A stretch of 42,927 nucleotides of DNA from Bacteroidota bacterium (GTDB lineage: Bacteria; Bacteroidota; Bacteroidia; Bacteroidales; Prolixibacteraceae), in NCBI GenBank assembly GCA_024278975.1, contig JAJRSD010000088.1:1-42927 (forward strand), given 5' to 3'. The notes below the pieces were generated by a model, which saw nothing but the letters and a program-made list of their open reading frames with translations, ran no database searches and was not told where the DNA came from. Both the position numbers and the translations under genes were made by a program. Position 1 is the stretch's first letter, and each line of letters begins with the position of its first letter. This document shows, piece after piece, positions 1-9,874 of the stretch.

Positions 1-246
1 CGAGAGACGTAACCCGAAGAGTGTGATGTAGTTGTTTTCGAATTGACCTGACATGCCATTATCTGCATTATTTCTTGAGCCTCTCTTAAAAATAAATATG
101 TGCAATCCTGCCATAATTATCTCTGCCACATCATAGGTCTTTTTTTTTCTGTGGTCTGGTATACTGCTTATTAAATCATCAAAATTAGGATAATGTCTTT
201 TTAAAATGATTATAATACTGATTATAAACATCTTACCATTAAACAT
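1..246 (-). pseudogene. Transposase, N-terminal part, cut by the window edge
   Basis: Reading the minus strand from an ATG at 246 gives 82 codons without a stop to the first base of the window. The product has a segment resembling the N-terminus of Bacteroidota DDE transposases: PDHRKKKTYDVAEIIM at about residues 30-45, then FKRGSRNNADN and an FENNYITLFGLRL stretch. The frame stays open upstream to base 285, so the start is uncertain (246 or 231 are the ATG choices). The rest of the gene lies outside the window, so I cannot tell whether it is intact. I recognise the family only by resemblance of these motifs. No terminal inverted repeat was identified on the visible side. Confidence 0.55.
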
Positions 247-561
247 TTCTAAACGTTGCCTGCATTTTTGTCTCTTCTTGCTCCTCTAAATAAAAATTCA
301 AAAAAAAGTGAGATTTGCCTCAGAATATTTGGTTATTAAATTATATTAATTATGAGACTGAATTTAATCGGCTTTGCCGATTTTTTTGCAGCGCTACTGT
401 ATATTTAGCTGATAATCAGCACAATGCAAAGACAGTCCGACAATTAATAGTATTTACAAAATTAGCACGAAAAATATATTTTACAACTATTTACAACTAT
501 CTAAGTGTCAGAGTAAACAATATTGATTTATATTTTTCGGAATTGCTGGATGCTTTTTCAA
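247..561. other. AT-rich intergenic stretch with one terminator hairpin
   Basis: This stretch lies between the transposase fragment and the end of the LysM gene. A plus-strand open frame (315-596) starts at a TTG, has an atypical composition and overlaps the 3' end of the LysM gene, so I do not call it a gene. The only structure I see is the hairpin at 366-387. Confidence 0.5.
366..387 (+). terminator. Rho-independent terminator-like hairpin without an obvious gene
   Basis: AATCGGC and GCCGATT form a perfect 7-bp stem with a TTT loop, followed by a run of T on the plus strand. No plus-strand gene precedes it. It could belong to an unrecognised short transcript or to the edge of the former insertion sequence. 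Confidence 0.5.
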
Positions 562-2988
562 CTAATTCCCCGCTACTAATTTGGGCTGACCTTTAACACG
601 GGTTCTTTTTACCTCGTAATCGCGGGTATAAGAAATTACAGAAACTCCCTGATTCATGTATCCTCCAAATTCAGAAATCTTTTCGAAATGATAGTTTCCC
701 TGTACTAAATTAATGTACAAATAAGGCAAACAATCTTCAAAATCTTTCCCGAAATAATTTAATGCATTTAAAAAGTAAAATGCTACATCAAAACCTTGTA
801 TTCCAATATTATCAGGTTCAGTTGCAAAATTACTTTTGAATTTTTCTAAAAACCGAATAGTTGCAGGGTTCTCATAATCAGTCCAATATGGTGCAATATA
901 CCGTAATTTCAAATTATGAAAGTGCGCAACATTTATACTATGATAATTCTGAAACCGGCTCGAACCGATTAAAGTAATAGAAAAATCATCAGCCAAATTA
1001 TTGATATTCGAAATTGCCACGCTTAATTCTCCCTCATCGCTCGACGGAATATAAACAACATTTTCTTTACTCTCCGACATAATTCTTCGCAGTCCAAAAG
1101 CACCTTCATTTTTAAAATCGTAAACCGAAAAATTCACTCCATTACGGGAACTTAAAAAGCCCGAATTAAACAACTTCTCCTGGATCATCTCAACCAATTC
1201 ACCCTCAGGAGTTCCTTCGTAAGCAGCAGTACGTACCACAATAAAGTTGCTGTTAAAATACTCCTCAGCGACCATTTCAGCAGTTTTTTTAGAAATGTAT
1301 TCGCGCGATGGAATTACCTGAAAATAATAGGGATTATTTGCGATTATTTGCGATTTCGATGCAAGTGGCGATATAATTGGGATTCTGTTTTCATCAGCAA
1401 TCTGCGCCACCTCTTTTTGCACTCTCTGATACACCGGTCCAATTATTAAATCGGTTTCCAAAAACTCTGGAGACGTGATAAACTGTCGTATTGAATCAAC
1501 ATTTCGTTGAGTATCAAAAACATTCAATTTAATCTTCATTCCCCTGTTTTGCATAGAATCAACGGCCAGTAAAACACCTTCGTAAAACTCAACAAAACTT
1601 TCGCTGTTCCGGTAAAACTGCTTGAATAACTCTTTGGGCTGAACTTGTTCGACCGATGTGTCCCGTACAATTTCAATATCAATTTGAGCCAAAGAATCAA
1701 TCAGCATTGTATCAATAATTTCGCGATTTAAAGTATCGTTTGCTTCCAGATAAAGCGGTAAAAAGAGTGCAACTTCGTATGTTTCATTCGAAAACGAACT
1801 AGACTCATTTTGTGCACACGATTCTGGAATTTCAATCACCAACTCCTCAACTTCGAAAAATGCTTCGACTTGCTGCATTGAATCAGTCTCATTTTCAACT
1901 TCAAACTGTGCAATTTCAGGAGTTAATTTTACAGGAATCAAAATAGTTTCGCCCTCTACCAAATTTCGACTTTCCAGAACAGGGTTATATTTTTTTATTT
2001 CAGGAATTTTCAAATCATACTTTATTGCCAACCCATACAATGTTTCGCCAAGTAAAACTTTATGTTTCAAAAAAGCATTGTCGTTTACCGGTTTCGACTG
2101 GGTTTTTTCAATCTCTTTCTGAACCGGAATTCTAATAACTACTCCCGCCTGAAAACCCTCTGTTATAGCAGGATTTAATTCTATTAATTCCTCCTCCGAA
2201 ACTTTATATTTTCGGGTTGTTCCCCACATTGTTTCACCCGATTCAATTGTGTGTTCAAAATAATCAGTACTAATATGTTTTGTCGAATCTTTAACAACTT
2301 CGATTTCCTCTAATATTTTTTGCGGAATATAAATTATGGAGCCTGCTTTTAGGTTATTAGCACCTGGGTTATTTGCTAAAATATCTTTCTCGGTAACACC
2401 GTATTTTTTCGAAATAGAATATAAAGTCTCACCCGATAAAACAGTGTGCACCAATATCTCACCTTTAACTAAATCTTCACTTTCTATCGTTTCAGGCTGA
2501 ACAGTATCTACTGCAACAGGTTCTTCAATAACCTCCCAAACCGGAATACGAATACTTCTTCCCTTTCTAAATTTCCTGACTTTTGGATTATAGGCATAAA
2601 TTTCTTCTACAGTAACGCCATATTTTTGTGCAATTGAATAGGCAGTCTCCTTGCGCGATGCTATTTTGTAAATTTCGAAACCGGTTGGATCGCCCTTTTT
2701 ATAAATTGGTGTTTGAGAAATATCCGTATCAGCGTGATAAGGAATTTTCAGAATCTCCCCAATATCCAATCCTTCCGATATTTTTGGATTGTGCTTGAGC
2801 AGTATTGAACGGTCTATTTTAAAATCGCGCGAAATGGAGTAAATCGTCTCTCCTGTACGAACCTGATGAAGAACAAACTTCTCACCTTTTATCACAACAA
2901 TCTCGTTTTCTCTTAAATCTTGAGCATTTAAAATAGTAACCGAAAACACTAAAACGAGAAGCAAAAGTACGAACCGAAAAAACTTCAT
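562..2988 (-). CDS. LysM-repeat protein fused to a periplasmic-binding-protein-like domain
   Basis: The 808-residue product is probably exported. It has a hydrophobic signal segment at residues 1-22 ending in ALN-AQ style. Five LysM units follow between about residues 35 and 370, each with the pattern GET-x-Y-(S/G)-x-(A/S)-x-K-Y and closing in a (L/I)-x-IP strand. LysM units bind peptidoglycan N-acetylglucosamine. Residues from about 405 to the end resemble a type 1 periplasmic binding fold (Leu/Ile/Val-receptor type), with VALFLPLY at its start and LIIGPVYQ and IPIISPLAS motifs. The ligand is unknown. It starts divergently from guaA with a 116-nt gap. A TAnnTTTG-type box (TAAATTTG, minus strand, 3021-3014) lies 26 nt upstream. 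Domain calls are firm; function is not. Confidence 0.85.
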   Translation of the reverse strand: MKFFRFVLLLLVLVFSVTILNAQDLRENEIVVIKGEKFVLHQVRTGETIYSISRDFKIDRSILLKHNPKISEGLDIGEILKIPYHADTDISQTPIYKKGDPTGFEIYKIASRKETAYSIAQKYGVTVEEIYAYNPKVRKFRKGRSIRIPVWEVIEEPVAVDTVQPETIESEDLVKGEILVHTVLSGETLYSISKKYGVTEKDILANNPGANNLKAGSIIYIPQKILEEIEVVKDSTKHISTDYFEHTIESGETMWGTTRKYKVSEEELIELNPAITEGFQAGVVIRIPVQKEIEKTQSKPVNDNAFLKHKVLLGETLYGLAIKYDLKIPEIKKYNPVLESRNLVEGETILIPVKLTPEIAQFEVENETDSMQQVEAFFEVEELVIEIPESCAQNESSSFSNETYEVALFLPLYLEANDTLNREIIDTMLIDSLAQIDIEIVRDTSVEQVQPKELFKQFYRNSESFVEFYEGVLLAVDSMQNRGMKIKLNVFDTQRNVDSIRQFITSPEFLETDLIIGPVYQRVQKEVAQIADENRIPIISPLASKSQIIANNPYYFQVIPSREYISKKTAEMVAEEYFNSNFIVVRTAAYEGTPEGELVEMIQEKLFNSGFLSSRNGVNFSVYDFKNEGAFGLRRIMSESKENVVYIPSSDEGELSVAISNINNLADDFSITLIGSSRFQNYHSINVAHFHNLKLRYIAPYWTDYENPATIRFLEKFKSNFATEPDNIGIQGFDVAFYFLNALNYFGKDFEDCLPYLYINLVQGNYHFEKISEFGGYMNQGVSVISYTRDYEVKRTRVKGQPKLVAGN

Positions 2989-3061
2989 TAAGTAATGGAT
3001 TAAAAAATTTGTTCAAATTTAATAATTATTGGTCAACACCTCTTTTTTAATGTCTTATTTT

Positions 3062-3069
3062 TACTTTTG
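3062..3069 (+). promoter_or_regulatory. Candidate -7 box of guaA (TACTTTTG)
   Basis: TACTTTTG matches the Bacteroidota TAnnTTTG -7 consensus, 35 nt before the guaA ATG. No TTG lies at the usual 19-21 nt spacing, so the -33 half is missing or poor. Confidence 0.4.
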
Positions 3070-3104
3070 TTTTTTGAAAAAGAAATCGTCATAAAAATAT
3101 CTTT

Positions 3105-4634
3105 ATGCAGGAAAAAATATTAATTCTTGATTTTGGTTCTCAATACACACAATTAATTGGTCGTAAAATTCGCGAGTTAAATGTTTATTGCGAAATCCAT
3201 CCATACAATAATTACCCCGAAATAGATGAGTCTGTAAAAGGAGTTGTACTTTCAGGAAGTCCGTTTTCGGTACGCGATGCCGATGCACCAAAACCCAACC
3301 TTTCGGCGATAAAAGGTAAAATACCTATTTTGGGAGTTTGTTACGGAGCACAATATTTAGCTCATTTTTATGGAGGGGAAGTTGCTCCGTCGGACACGCG
3401 CGAATATGGCAGGGCACACCTTGGATTTATCGAGAGTGAATGTATTTTGTTTAACAATGTTGCTCTTCATTCGCAGGTTTGGATGTCGCACGGAGATACA
3501 ATTGTTACGCTTCCAAAAAATTATAAGGTAATTGCGTCAACAGAAGATGTTGATTATGCCGCTTATAAAATTGATGATGAAAAAACCTGGGCAATCCAGT
3601 GTCATCCCGAAGTTTACCACACCACTGAAGGCAGGCAGCTTTTAGAAAATTTTGTTTCTGAGATTTGTGGATGTCAGCAAAACTGGACCCCCGATTCGTT
3701 TGTGGAAACCACGGTAAACGAATTAAAACAAAAATTAGGAGACGATAAAGTTGTTCTCGGATTATCGGGTGGAGTTGACTCTTCGGTTGCCGGAGTGCTT
3801 TTAAACAGAGCAATTGGAGAAAATCTCACCTGTATTTTTGTGGATAACGGACTTTTGCGAAAAGATGAATTCGAAGAGGTTTTGAAGTCGTATGAAAACA
3901 TGGGGTTAAATGTTATTGGAGTTGATGCAAAGCAAAAATTCTGGGACGATTTAAAAGGAATTAAAGACCCCGAGCAAAAACGAAAAATTATTGGTCGTAA
4001 TTTTATTGAAGTTTTTGATGTTGAAGCACACAAAATTAAGGACGTAAAATGGCTTGCACAAGGTACAATTTACCCCGATGTTATCGAGTCGATATCGGTT
4101 AACGGACCATCAGCAACAATAAAATCGCATCACAATGTTGGTGGACTTCCCGAAAAGATGAACCTTAAAATAGTTGAGCCACTTCGCCTTCTTTTTAAAG
4201 ACGAAGTTCGCCGGGTAGGTAAGGCAATGAATATAAAACAGGAACTTCTTGGTCGCCACCCGTTTCCCGGACCAGGCTTAGGAATCAGGATTTTGGGCGA
4301 CGTAACACCCGAAAAAGTAAGAATGCTGCAAGAAGCCGATGCAGTTTTTGTTAACGGACTAAAAGACTGGGGATTGTACGACAATGTTTGGCAAGCCGGT
4401 GTAATGTTACTGCCGGTTCAGTCGGTTGGAGTTATGGGAGATGAACGAACCTACGAAAGTACCGTGGCACTGCGTGCAGTTGCATCAACCGATGGAATGA
4501 CCGCTGACTGGGTTCATCTGCCGTACGATTTTCTTGCAAAAATGTCAAACGAAATAATAAATAAGGTTCGCGGAATAAATCGTGTAGTTTACGATATCAG
4601 TTCTAAACCACCTGCAACAATAGAGTGGGAATAG
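3105..4634 (+). CDS. guaA: GMP synthase (glutamine-hydrolysing)
   Basis: GuaA converts XMP to GMP using ATP and glutamine, the last step of guanine nucleotide synthesis, in the cytosol. The 509-residue length is normal. The N-terminal class I glutamine amidotransferase domain has the nucleophile Cys79 in GVCYGAQY and the catalytic His in QCHPEV near residue 168. The ATP-pyrophosphatase domain carries the P-loop LSGGVDSSV near residue 220. The C-terminal dimerisation domain has the typical [16 protein letters not shown] and ends in KPPATIEWE. No key residue is missing. It is divergent from the LysM gene and stands alone as a transcription unit. Other long frames inside it are shadows. Confidence 0.98.
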   Translation: MQEKILILDFGSQYTQLIGRKIRELNVYCEIHPYNNYPEIDESVKGVVLSGSPFSVRDADAPKPNLSAIKGKIPILGVCYGAQYLAHFYGGEVAPSDTREYGRAHLGFIESECILFNNVALHSQVWMSHGDTIVTLPKNYKVIASTEDVDYAAYKIDDEKTWAIQCHPEVYHTTEGRQLLENFVSEICGCQQNWTPDSFVETTVNELKQKLGDDKVVLGLSGGVDSSVAGVLLNRAIGENLTCIFVDNGLLRKDEFEEVLKSYENMGLNVIGVDAKQKFWDDLKGIKDPEQKRKIIGRNFIEVFDVEAHKIKDVKWLAQGTIYPDVIESISVNGPSATIKSHHNVGGLPEKMNLKIVEPLRLLFKDEVRRVGKAMNIKQELLGRHPFPGPGLGIRILGDVTPEKVRMLQEADAVFVNGLKDWGLYDNVWQAGVMLLPVQSVGVMGDERTYESTVALRAVASTDGMTADWVHLPYDFLAKMSNEIINKVRGINRVVYDISSKPPATIEWE

Positions 4635-4828
4635 TTGTTAGTATTATATGTTTGTCCATAATATCCGATTTCTTCGTTACGCTTGTCCTGAAAACAAATA
4701 TTTACAAGAGGAAACTTATTGTTATTCAGAACTTCGCAAGCCTCGAACTCGAATATTCTGAATCAAACATTAACTTTATTGAGAAACATAAATAAGTATA
4801 AACAAATTGGTAGTTAATTTAAATTAAT

Positions 4829-6442
4829 ATGCAAAAAATAGAAAAAATAGTTTTTAGTTTGCTTTTGGCAATCCTTTTAATTTTTCCGGCTTCGTTAGTT
4901 AAAGCACAAAATTCGGTTCAGCAAAATCAGTTAAAATTTGGCAGACTTTTACGTTTAGTCGATGGATATTATGTTGACTCGGCAAATGTTGAAAAACTAA
5001 CAGAAAAGGCAATTGTTAGTTTACTTTCGGAACTGGATCCTCACTCAACTTATATTTCGAAAGATGAGGTTGATAAAATGAATGAACCACTAAAAGGGAA
5101 CTTCGAGGGAATTGGAATTTCGTTTAATATTTATAAAGACACATTGCTTGTTACAACTACTATTTCGGGTGGTCCATCTGAAAAAGTCGGACTGCGTGCA
5201 GGCGACAGAATTATTGAAGTTAACGACACGTCGATTGCCGGAACCGGACTAAAAAACAGTGATGTTTTCAGATTGCTTCGTGGTAAAAAAGGAACCCGTG
5301 TTGACCTGACTGTCTTGCGGAAACCGGGTAACAATTTACTTGATTTTACAATCATCCGCGATAAAATTCCAATTTTTAGTTTAGATGCTTCGTATATGAT
5401 TGACAAATATACCGGCTACATTAAACTAAATAAATTTGCAGCAACTTCAACCGATGAATTTCTTGCTGCCATGAAAGAGTTGAAAAATGAAAATATTGAA
5501 AATTTAATCTTGGATTTACGCGGAAATACCGGCGGCTACCTGAAAACAGCTATCCAAATTTCAGATCAATTTTTAAACGATAGAGATTTAGTTGTATTTA
5601 CAAACGGAATTAATGAGCCAAAAAGAGAATATAAAGCTACTTCGAAAGGCTCTTTCAAAACAGGTAATCTTGTGGTTTTAATTGATGAAAATTCGGCATC
5701 GGCAAGCGAAATTGTTTCGGGTGCAATTCAGGATTGGGATCGTGGAGTTATAATCGGTCGTCGTTCTTTTGGCAAAGGTTTGGTTCAAAAGCCATTTATG
5801 TTAACCGATGGCTCGGTGGTAAGACTAACAACTGCACATTATTATACTCCAAGCGGACGGTGTATTCAAAAATCGTATACAGACGGCGTAAAAGAGTATC
5901 GTAAAGATTATTTACACCGTGTGGAAAGTGGCGAAATGTTCAGTGCCGACAGTATCCATTTCGACGAATCGCAGAAATACAGTACACTTGTAAATGGACG
6001 GAGCGTTTTTGGCGGCGGCGGAATTATGCCCGATATTTTTATCCCAATGGACACATCTATTCATTATCAATATGTAAACAGATTGCGTAGAAAAACCATA
6101 ATTTACAACTTTGTGCTCGATTATGTTGATAAAAACAGAGACGATTTAAAGAGTAAATATCCTGAATTTGAGAAGTTTGACAAAGACTTCGAAGTTACTA
6201 CCGAAATGATAAACGACATTGTTGCGCGTGGCGAAAAAGAGGATATAGAAAAAGACGAGGAGAGCCTGGCTTTTGCCGAAGACAATATTAAAAAAGAGAT
6301 AAAAGCAATAATTGCCCGCGATATATTTTCGCGAAACGATTTCTATAAAGTGTATTACAAAGACGATGAAGTTATTCTAAAAGCTCTTGAAGTTCTTGAA
6401 AATCAGAAAGAGTACAATAAATTATTACTTCCTGCGGAGTAA
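4829..6442 (+). CDS. S41 family C-terminal processing peptidase
   Basis: This is a 537-residue carboxy-terminal processing protease of the CtpA/Prc type, acting in the periplasm or at the envelope. Residues 1-26 form a signal peptide (hydrophobic core, then VKAQ). A PDZ domain lies at about 85-170, with GIGISF and LRAGDRI motifs. The S41 catalytic core shows LDLRGNTGGYL, the Ser-rich SASASE at about residues 289-294 and the catalytic-type Lys316 in SFGKG, which form the Ser/Lys dyad of the family. The C-terminal 100 residues are charged and helical. The substrate cannot be told from sequence. It has 194 nt of upstream spacer and is followed after 67 nt by pnuC. Confidence 0.95.
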   Translation: MQKIEKIVFSLLLAILLIFPASLVKAQNSVQQNQLKFGRLLRLVDGYYVDSANVEKLTEKAIVSLLSELDPHSTYISKDEVDKMNEPLKGNFEGIGISFNIYKDTLLVTTTISGGPSEKVGLRAGDRIIEVNDTSIAGTGLKNSDVFRLLRGKKGTRVDLTVLRKPGNNLLDFTIIRDKIPIFSLDASYMIDKYTGYIKLNKFAATSTDEFLAAMKELKNENIENLILDLRGNTGGYLKTAIQISDQFLNDRDLVVFTNGINEPKREYKATSKGSFKTGNLVVLIDENSASASEIVSGAIQDWDRGVIIGRRSFGKGLVQKPFMLTDGSVVRLTTAHYYTPSGRCIQKSYTDGVKEYRKDYLHRVESGEMFSADSIHFDESQKYSTLVNGRSVFGGGGIMPDIFIPMDTSIHYQYVNRLRRKTIIYNFVLDYVDKNRDDLKSKYPEFEKFDKDFEVTTEMINDIVARGEKEDIEKDEESLAFAEDNIKKEIKAIIARDIFSRNDFYKVYYKDDEVILKALEVLENQKEYNKLLLPAE

Positions 6443-6509
6443 AAATAGTGTAATTTGTTCTCTTGACTTTTGTGATTTCAATAGAATTTACACTTATTAA
6501 AAAGTAATT

Positions 6510-7109
6510 ATGCAGAGTTTAATTCTGGATTGGCTTGTTAATAACAAAATTGAGCTACTGGGAGCCATTCTTGGCATAGCGTACGTTTTATTTTCCATCA
6601 AACAAAATATATTAACCTGGCCAACCGGACTTGCCACGTCCATTCTTTATATTATTGTTTTTTTTCAAAGTAAGTTTTATGCCGACATGGGTTTACAGGT
6701 TTATTATGTAGGCATAAGTATTTACGGATGGTATTATTGGCTAAAAGGCAAAAAACCTGAAAGTAGCACAGCCGTTCCGGTAAGAGAAACCAGCAAAAAT
6801 TTGTGGGTTAAATTAATAGCAATCGCAATACTTTTATATTTCGTAATATTAATTATTTTGCTGAATTTTACCGATTCGGATGTTCCGTTTATGGATTCGT
6901 TTACCACCGCACTAAGTATAATTGCTACCTGGATGCTGGCAAAAAAACAGATCGAACATTGGCTGATTTGGATTTTTGTAGATCTATTTTCGGCAGGACT
7001 TTATATTTACAAAGAGCTGTGGCCAACCGTAATTTTATTTGCAGTTTATACCGTTATGGCATATTTAGGTTATATTGAATGGAAAAAAGATTTAAAACCA
7101 CAACAGTGA
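6510..7109 (+). CDS. pnuC: Nicotinamide riboside transporter, PnuC family
   Basis: PnuC is an inner-membrane facilitator that lets vitamin B3 nucleosides in; downstream phosphorylation traps them. The 199-residue protein has about seven hydrophobic segments and the family signature region WPTGLATSILYIIVFF followed by FYADMGLQVYYVGISIYGWYYW at about residues 32-75. Its neighbour is a NadR-type kinase whose start lies inside this gene, which supports NR as substrate rather than thiamine (the PnuT relatives are usually linked to thiamine genes and TPP riboswitches, and I see no such riboswitch). Start ATG at 6510. Confidence 0.93.
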   Translation: MQSLILDWLVNNKIELLGAILGIAYVLFSIKQNILTWPTGLATSILYIIVFFQSKFYADMGLQVYYVGISIYGWYYWLKGKKPESSTAVPVRETSKNLWVKLIAIAILLYFVILIILLNFTDSDVPFMDSFTTALSIIATWMLAKKQIEHWLIWIFVDLFSAGLYIYKELWPTVILFAVYTVMAYLGYIEWKKDLKPQQ

Positions 7110-7630
7110 AAACTACACCAAAAATAATAGTTATTACGGGAGCCGAATCTACCGGAAAAAGCACATTAACCGAAACTTTGGCAAAACATTTTAATGTGCC
7201 TTTTATTACTGAAATTGCTCGTGATTATGTCGAACGTCTAAACAAAAAATACGATTATAACGATGTTGAGGAGATTGCAAAAATACAAGTGGAACAATTA
7301 AATCATCTAAAAAATACTAATCACCCATTTATTTTTGTTGATACATGGCTGGTAATCACTAAAATATGGTTTGAAGTTGTTTTTAATAAAATGCCGGATT
7401 GGTTCGATTTGGAAATTCAAAAAAATAAAATTGACCTGTTTTTAGTTTGTGATACAGATTTACCATGGATTGCCGATTCTGTTCGCGAAAATGGAGGAGA
7501 GCAAAGAGAAATCCTTCAGAATAAATACATTGAAACAATTCGGGAATACAATTACAAATATAAAATTGTTAGAGGGGAAGGTGAGAAACGTATTAAAAAT
7601 GCACTCGGCTATCTTAATAATTTGAAATAA
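7079..7630 (+). CDS. NadR-type ribosylnicotinamide kinase (P-loop ATPase)
   Basis: The 183-residue protein matches the C-terminal kinase domain of NadR, which phosphorylates nicotinamide riboside to NMN. The Walker A motif GAESTGKST lies at about residues 21-29, and the family ITEIARDYVE and FVDTWLVITKIW segments follow. The adenylyltransferase domain of full NadR is absent. The ATG at 7079 overlaps pnuC by 31 nt. An alternative GTG at 7106 overlaps the pnuC TGA as GTGA and would give a start closer to the first beta strand, so true start is unsettled. The overlap means translational coupling of transporter and trapping kinase. Confidence 0.88.
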   Translation: MEKRFKTTTVKTTPKIIVITGAESTGKSTLTETLAKHFNVPFITEIARDYVERLNKKYDYNDVEEIAKIQVEQLNHLKNTNHPFIFVDTWLVITKIWFEVVFNKMPDWFDLEIQKNKIDLFLVCDTDLPWIADSVRENGGEQREILQNKYIETIREYNYKYKIVRGEGEKRIKNALGYLNNLK

Positions 7631-7713
7631 ATTATCAATTACAGAGATACTTTGCCTGTTTCTACTAAATATTTCTGATTTGTAATTAGCTTTACACTAT
7701 TAACAAAACAAAA

Positions 7714-8640
7714 ATGACTACAAAAGATTTCGACAGTAAAATGTCAACCACAATTGAGAAACTTAGTAATCCTGCATCATACCAATCTGTTTGTCACGAA
7801 CATAAAATAGGCAAACCATTGCCATCAATTGCCAAGCTCGAAACAGTAATTAATATGGTTCGCGAAATACTATTTCCGGGTTACTTTGGAAATACTTCGT
7901 TACGAAAAAATACTGTACGACATTACATGGGAGTGTATATTGATGAACTTTATGAACTTTTGAGCGACGAGATATTTGCCGGATTGTGTTTTGAATGTTC
8001 CGGTGATGAGGAGAAAAGTTTGGAAATTCACAAGGAAATAGCCAAACAAAAAACTTTAAGTTTTATAGAGTTTCTTCCAGAAATCCGCCGGCAGCTTGTT
8101 ACCGATGTCGATGCAACTTTTTTAAACGACCCCGCTGCCAAAAGTACCGGAGAAATTATTTTTGCATATCCCGGAATTCGTGCGATAACTAATTACCGGA
8201 TGGCACATAAATTATTGCTTTTGGAGGTACCGTTAATTCCAAGGTTTATATCCGAAATGGCTCACAGCGAAACAGGAATAGATATTCATCCGAGGGCACA
8301 AATTGGTGAGCATTTTACCATCGACCACGGAACAGGTGTTGTAATCGGCTCAACTTGTATTTTAGGAAATAATGTAAAAATATATCAGGGAGTTACTTTG
8401 GGAGCTAAAAGTTTTCCGTTAGACGAAAAAGGAAATCCCATAAAAGGAATTCCACGCCACCCGATTGTTGAAGATGACGTTGTTATATATTCAGGCGCTA
8501 CAATTCTTGGCAGGGTTACAATTGGAGAAGGCTCTGTAATTGGCGGAAATGTTTGGGTTACAAATAATCTGCCCGCCAATTCGCGTGTAATCCAGTCGCA
8601 ACCCAAAGATTCTAATTATACCAACGGAGCAGGTATCTAA
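7714..8640 (+). CDS. cysE: Serine O-acetyltransferase
   Basis: This enzyme makes O-acetylserine from serine and acetyl-CoA for cysteine synthesis in the cytosol. The 308-residue product has an N-terminal helical serine acetyltransferase domain and a C-terminal left-handed beta-helix with hexapeptide turns. The catalytic region is typical: DIHPRAQIGEHFTIDHGTG at about residues 190-208, then GNNVKIYQGVTLGA and GSVIGGNVWVT. It is longer than E. coli CysE at the N-terminus, like the EpsC-type proteins common in Bacteroidota. Only 9 nt separate it from the RNA methyltransferase gene, so the two are probably cotranscribed although functionally unrelated. Confidence 0.94.
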   Translation: MTTKDFDSKMSTTIEKLSNPASYQSVCHEHKIGKPLPSIAKLETVINMVREILFPGYFGNTSLRKNTVRHYMGVYIDELYELLSDEIFAGLCFECSGDEEKSLEIHKEIAKQKTLSFIEFLPEIRRQLVTDVDATFLNDPAAKSTGEIIFAYPGIRAITNYRMAHKLLLLEVPLIPRFISEMAHSETGIDIHPRAQIGEHFTIDHGTGVVIGSTCILGNNVKIYQGVTLGAKSFPLDEKGNPIKGIPRHPIVEDDVVIYSGATILGRVTIGEGSVIGGNVWVTNNLPANSRVIQSQPKDSNYTNGAGI

Positions 8641-8649
8641 CCATTAAAA

Positions 8650-9801
8650 ATGAAAACTTTGAAAAATTACAATCTAATAGCAAAAACTTCTGTCGGTTTA
8701 GAGGAGGTACTTGCCGATGAAATAAAAGCAATTGGCGGTAAAAATATTGAGTTGGGAAACCGTGCTGTTTTTTATGAAGGAGATCTTGAAATAATATATA
8801 AATCGAATTATTTTTTGAGAACCGCATTACGGGTTTTAAAAGAGATCGAATTCTTTCATTTCAAAAATGTAGAGCAGTTTTATTTGAAGTGTAAAAATAT
8901 TGATTGGCTCCGGTATTTTACGGTAGATCAAAGTTTTGTCGTTCATAGTACAGTTATAAACTCGAAAGATTTTACTAACACGATGTTTACTTCGTTACGA
9001 ACAAAAGATGCCATTGCAGATTATTTTAGAGACAAATTGGGGAAACGTCCAAATGTTGACACTGAAAATCCGGAGATTGTAATTAACGTACATGTTCATA
9101 AAGATTCGTGTACTATTTCGATGGATAGTTCGGGCGAGTCGTTACACAAAAGAGGCTACAGAATTCAACAGGGCGATGCACCTTTAAATGAGGTTCTTGC
9201 CGCCGGAATGATTCGACTTGCAGGCTGGAAAGGTGATTCGGATTTTATTGATCCGATGTGTGGTTCGGGGACTCTCCCGTTGGAAGCCGCAATGATTGCA
9301 CATGGAATTCCTGCCGGGAAATTTAGGAAACATTACACATTTGAGAATTGGGACGATTTCGATGAACAACTTTTCGAGAGTATAAAAAAACCGGTAGGGA
9401 AGAAAGATTTCGACTATAAAATATATGCTTCAGATATTAATGGAAGTAATTTATTAAACGCCCAAACAAATGCCAGAAGAGCGTTAGTTTATAATAAAAT
9501 TATTTTTAAAAAATCTGATTTCAGAGACTTGGAAATTCCTGTACAAAATGCAACTATTATAATTAATCCGCCTTATGGAGAGAGAATGAAATTTGAAGAT
9601 TTAGACGGGTTGTATTCGATGATTGGCGAACGCTTAAAACATCACTTTGCCGGAAATTCGGCTTGGATATTATCCTCATCGGTTGAAAGTATGAAATATA
9701 TAGGATTAAAAACTTCGGCAAAAAAAGAATTATTCAACGGTTCGTTAAAATGCAAATTTAACAACTATAAACTCTTTAGCGGAAAAAGAAGAGACATCTG
9801 A
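8650..9801 (+). CDS. THUMP-domain class I SAM-dependent RNA methyltransferase (RlmL N-terminal type)
   Basis: The 383-residue protein has an N-terminal ferredoxin-like/THUMP RNA-binding region at about residues 5-160. A Rossmann methyltransferase domain follows: SAM-binding motif FIDPMCGSGTLPLEAA at about 200-215 and catalytic motif NPPYGERM at about 306-313. NPPY marks N-methylation of a base amino group. In RlmL/RlmN-naming of E. coli the matching half makes m2G2445 of 23S rRNA; the second domain (RlmK) of the E. coli fusion is absent here. That exact target is inferred from family, not visible. Confidence 0.9.
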   Translation: MKTLKNYNLIAKTSVGLEEVLADEIKAIGGKNIELGNRAVFYEGDLEIIYKSNYFLRTALRVLKEIEFFHFKNVEQFYLKCKNIDWLRYFTVDQSFVVHSTVINSKDFTNTMFTSLRTKDAIADYFRDKLGKRPNVDTENPEIVINVHVHKDSCTISMDSSGESLHKRGYRIQQGDAPLNEVLAAGMIRLAGWKGDSDFIDPMCGSGTLPLEAAMIAHGIPAGKFRKHYTFENWDDFDEQLFESIKKPVGKKDFDYKIYASDINGSNLLNAQTNARRALVYNKIIFKKSDFRDLEIPVQNATIIINPPYGERMKFEDLDGLYSMIGERLKHHFAGNSAWILSSSVESMKYIGLKTSAKKELFNGSLKCKFNNYKLFSGKRRDI

Positions 9802-9812
9802 AAACACTAAAA

Positions 9813-9845
9813 GGGAATTAAAACAATCGGCTTGTTTTAGTCCCC
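9813..9845 (-). terminator. Long hairpin between convergent genes, minus-strand terminator
   Basis: GGGA-ATTAAAACAA pairs with TTGTTTTAG-TCCC around a TCGGC loop: about 13 pairs with one A/C mismatch. On the minus strand it is followed by TTTTAGTGTTTT, which fits termination of the leader-peptide gene ending at 9875. Confidence 0.6.
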
Positions 9846-9874
9846 TCGAAATATCTTATAAAAAATAATTTTAT

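Noticed and set aside
315-596. Plus-strand open frame of 93 codons before the LysM gene
   Set aside because: TTG start, no family resemblance, overlaps the end of a real gene and spans a terminator hairpin.
4635-4828. Possible tRNA or repeat in the guaA-protease spacer
   Set aside because: No cloverleaf or terminal CCA pattern seen and no second copy within the window.
6443-6509. TPP or NAD-type riboswitch before pnuC
   Set aside because: The spacer is only 67 nt and shows none of the conserved aptamer sequences.
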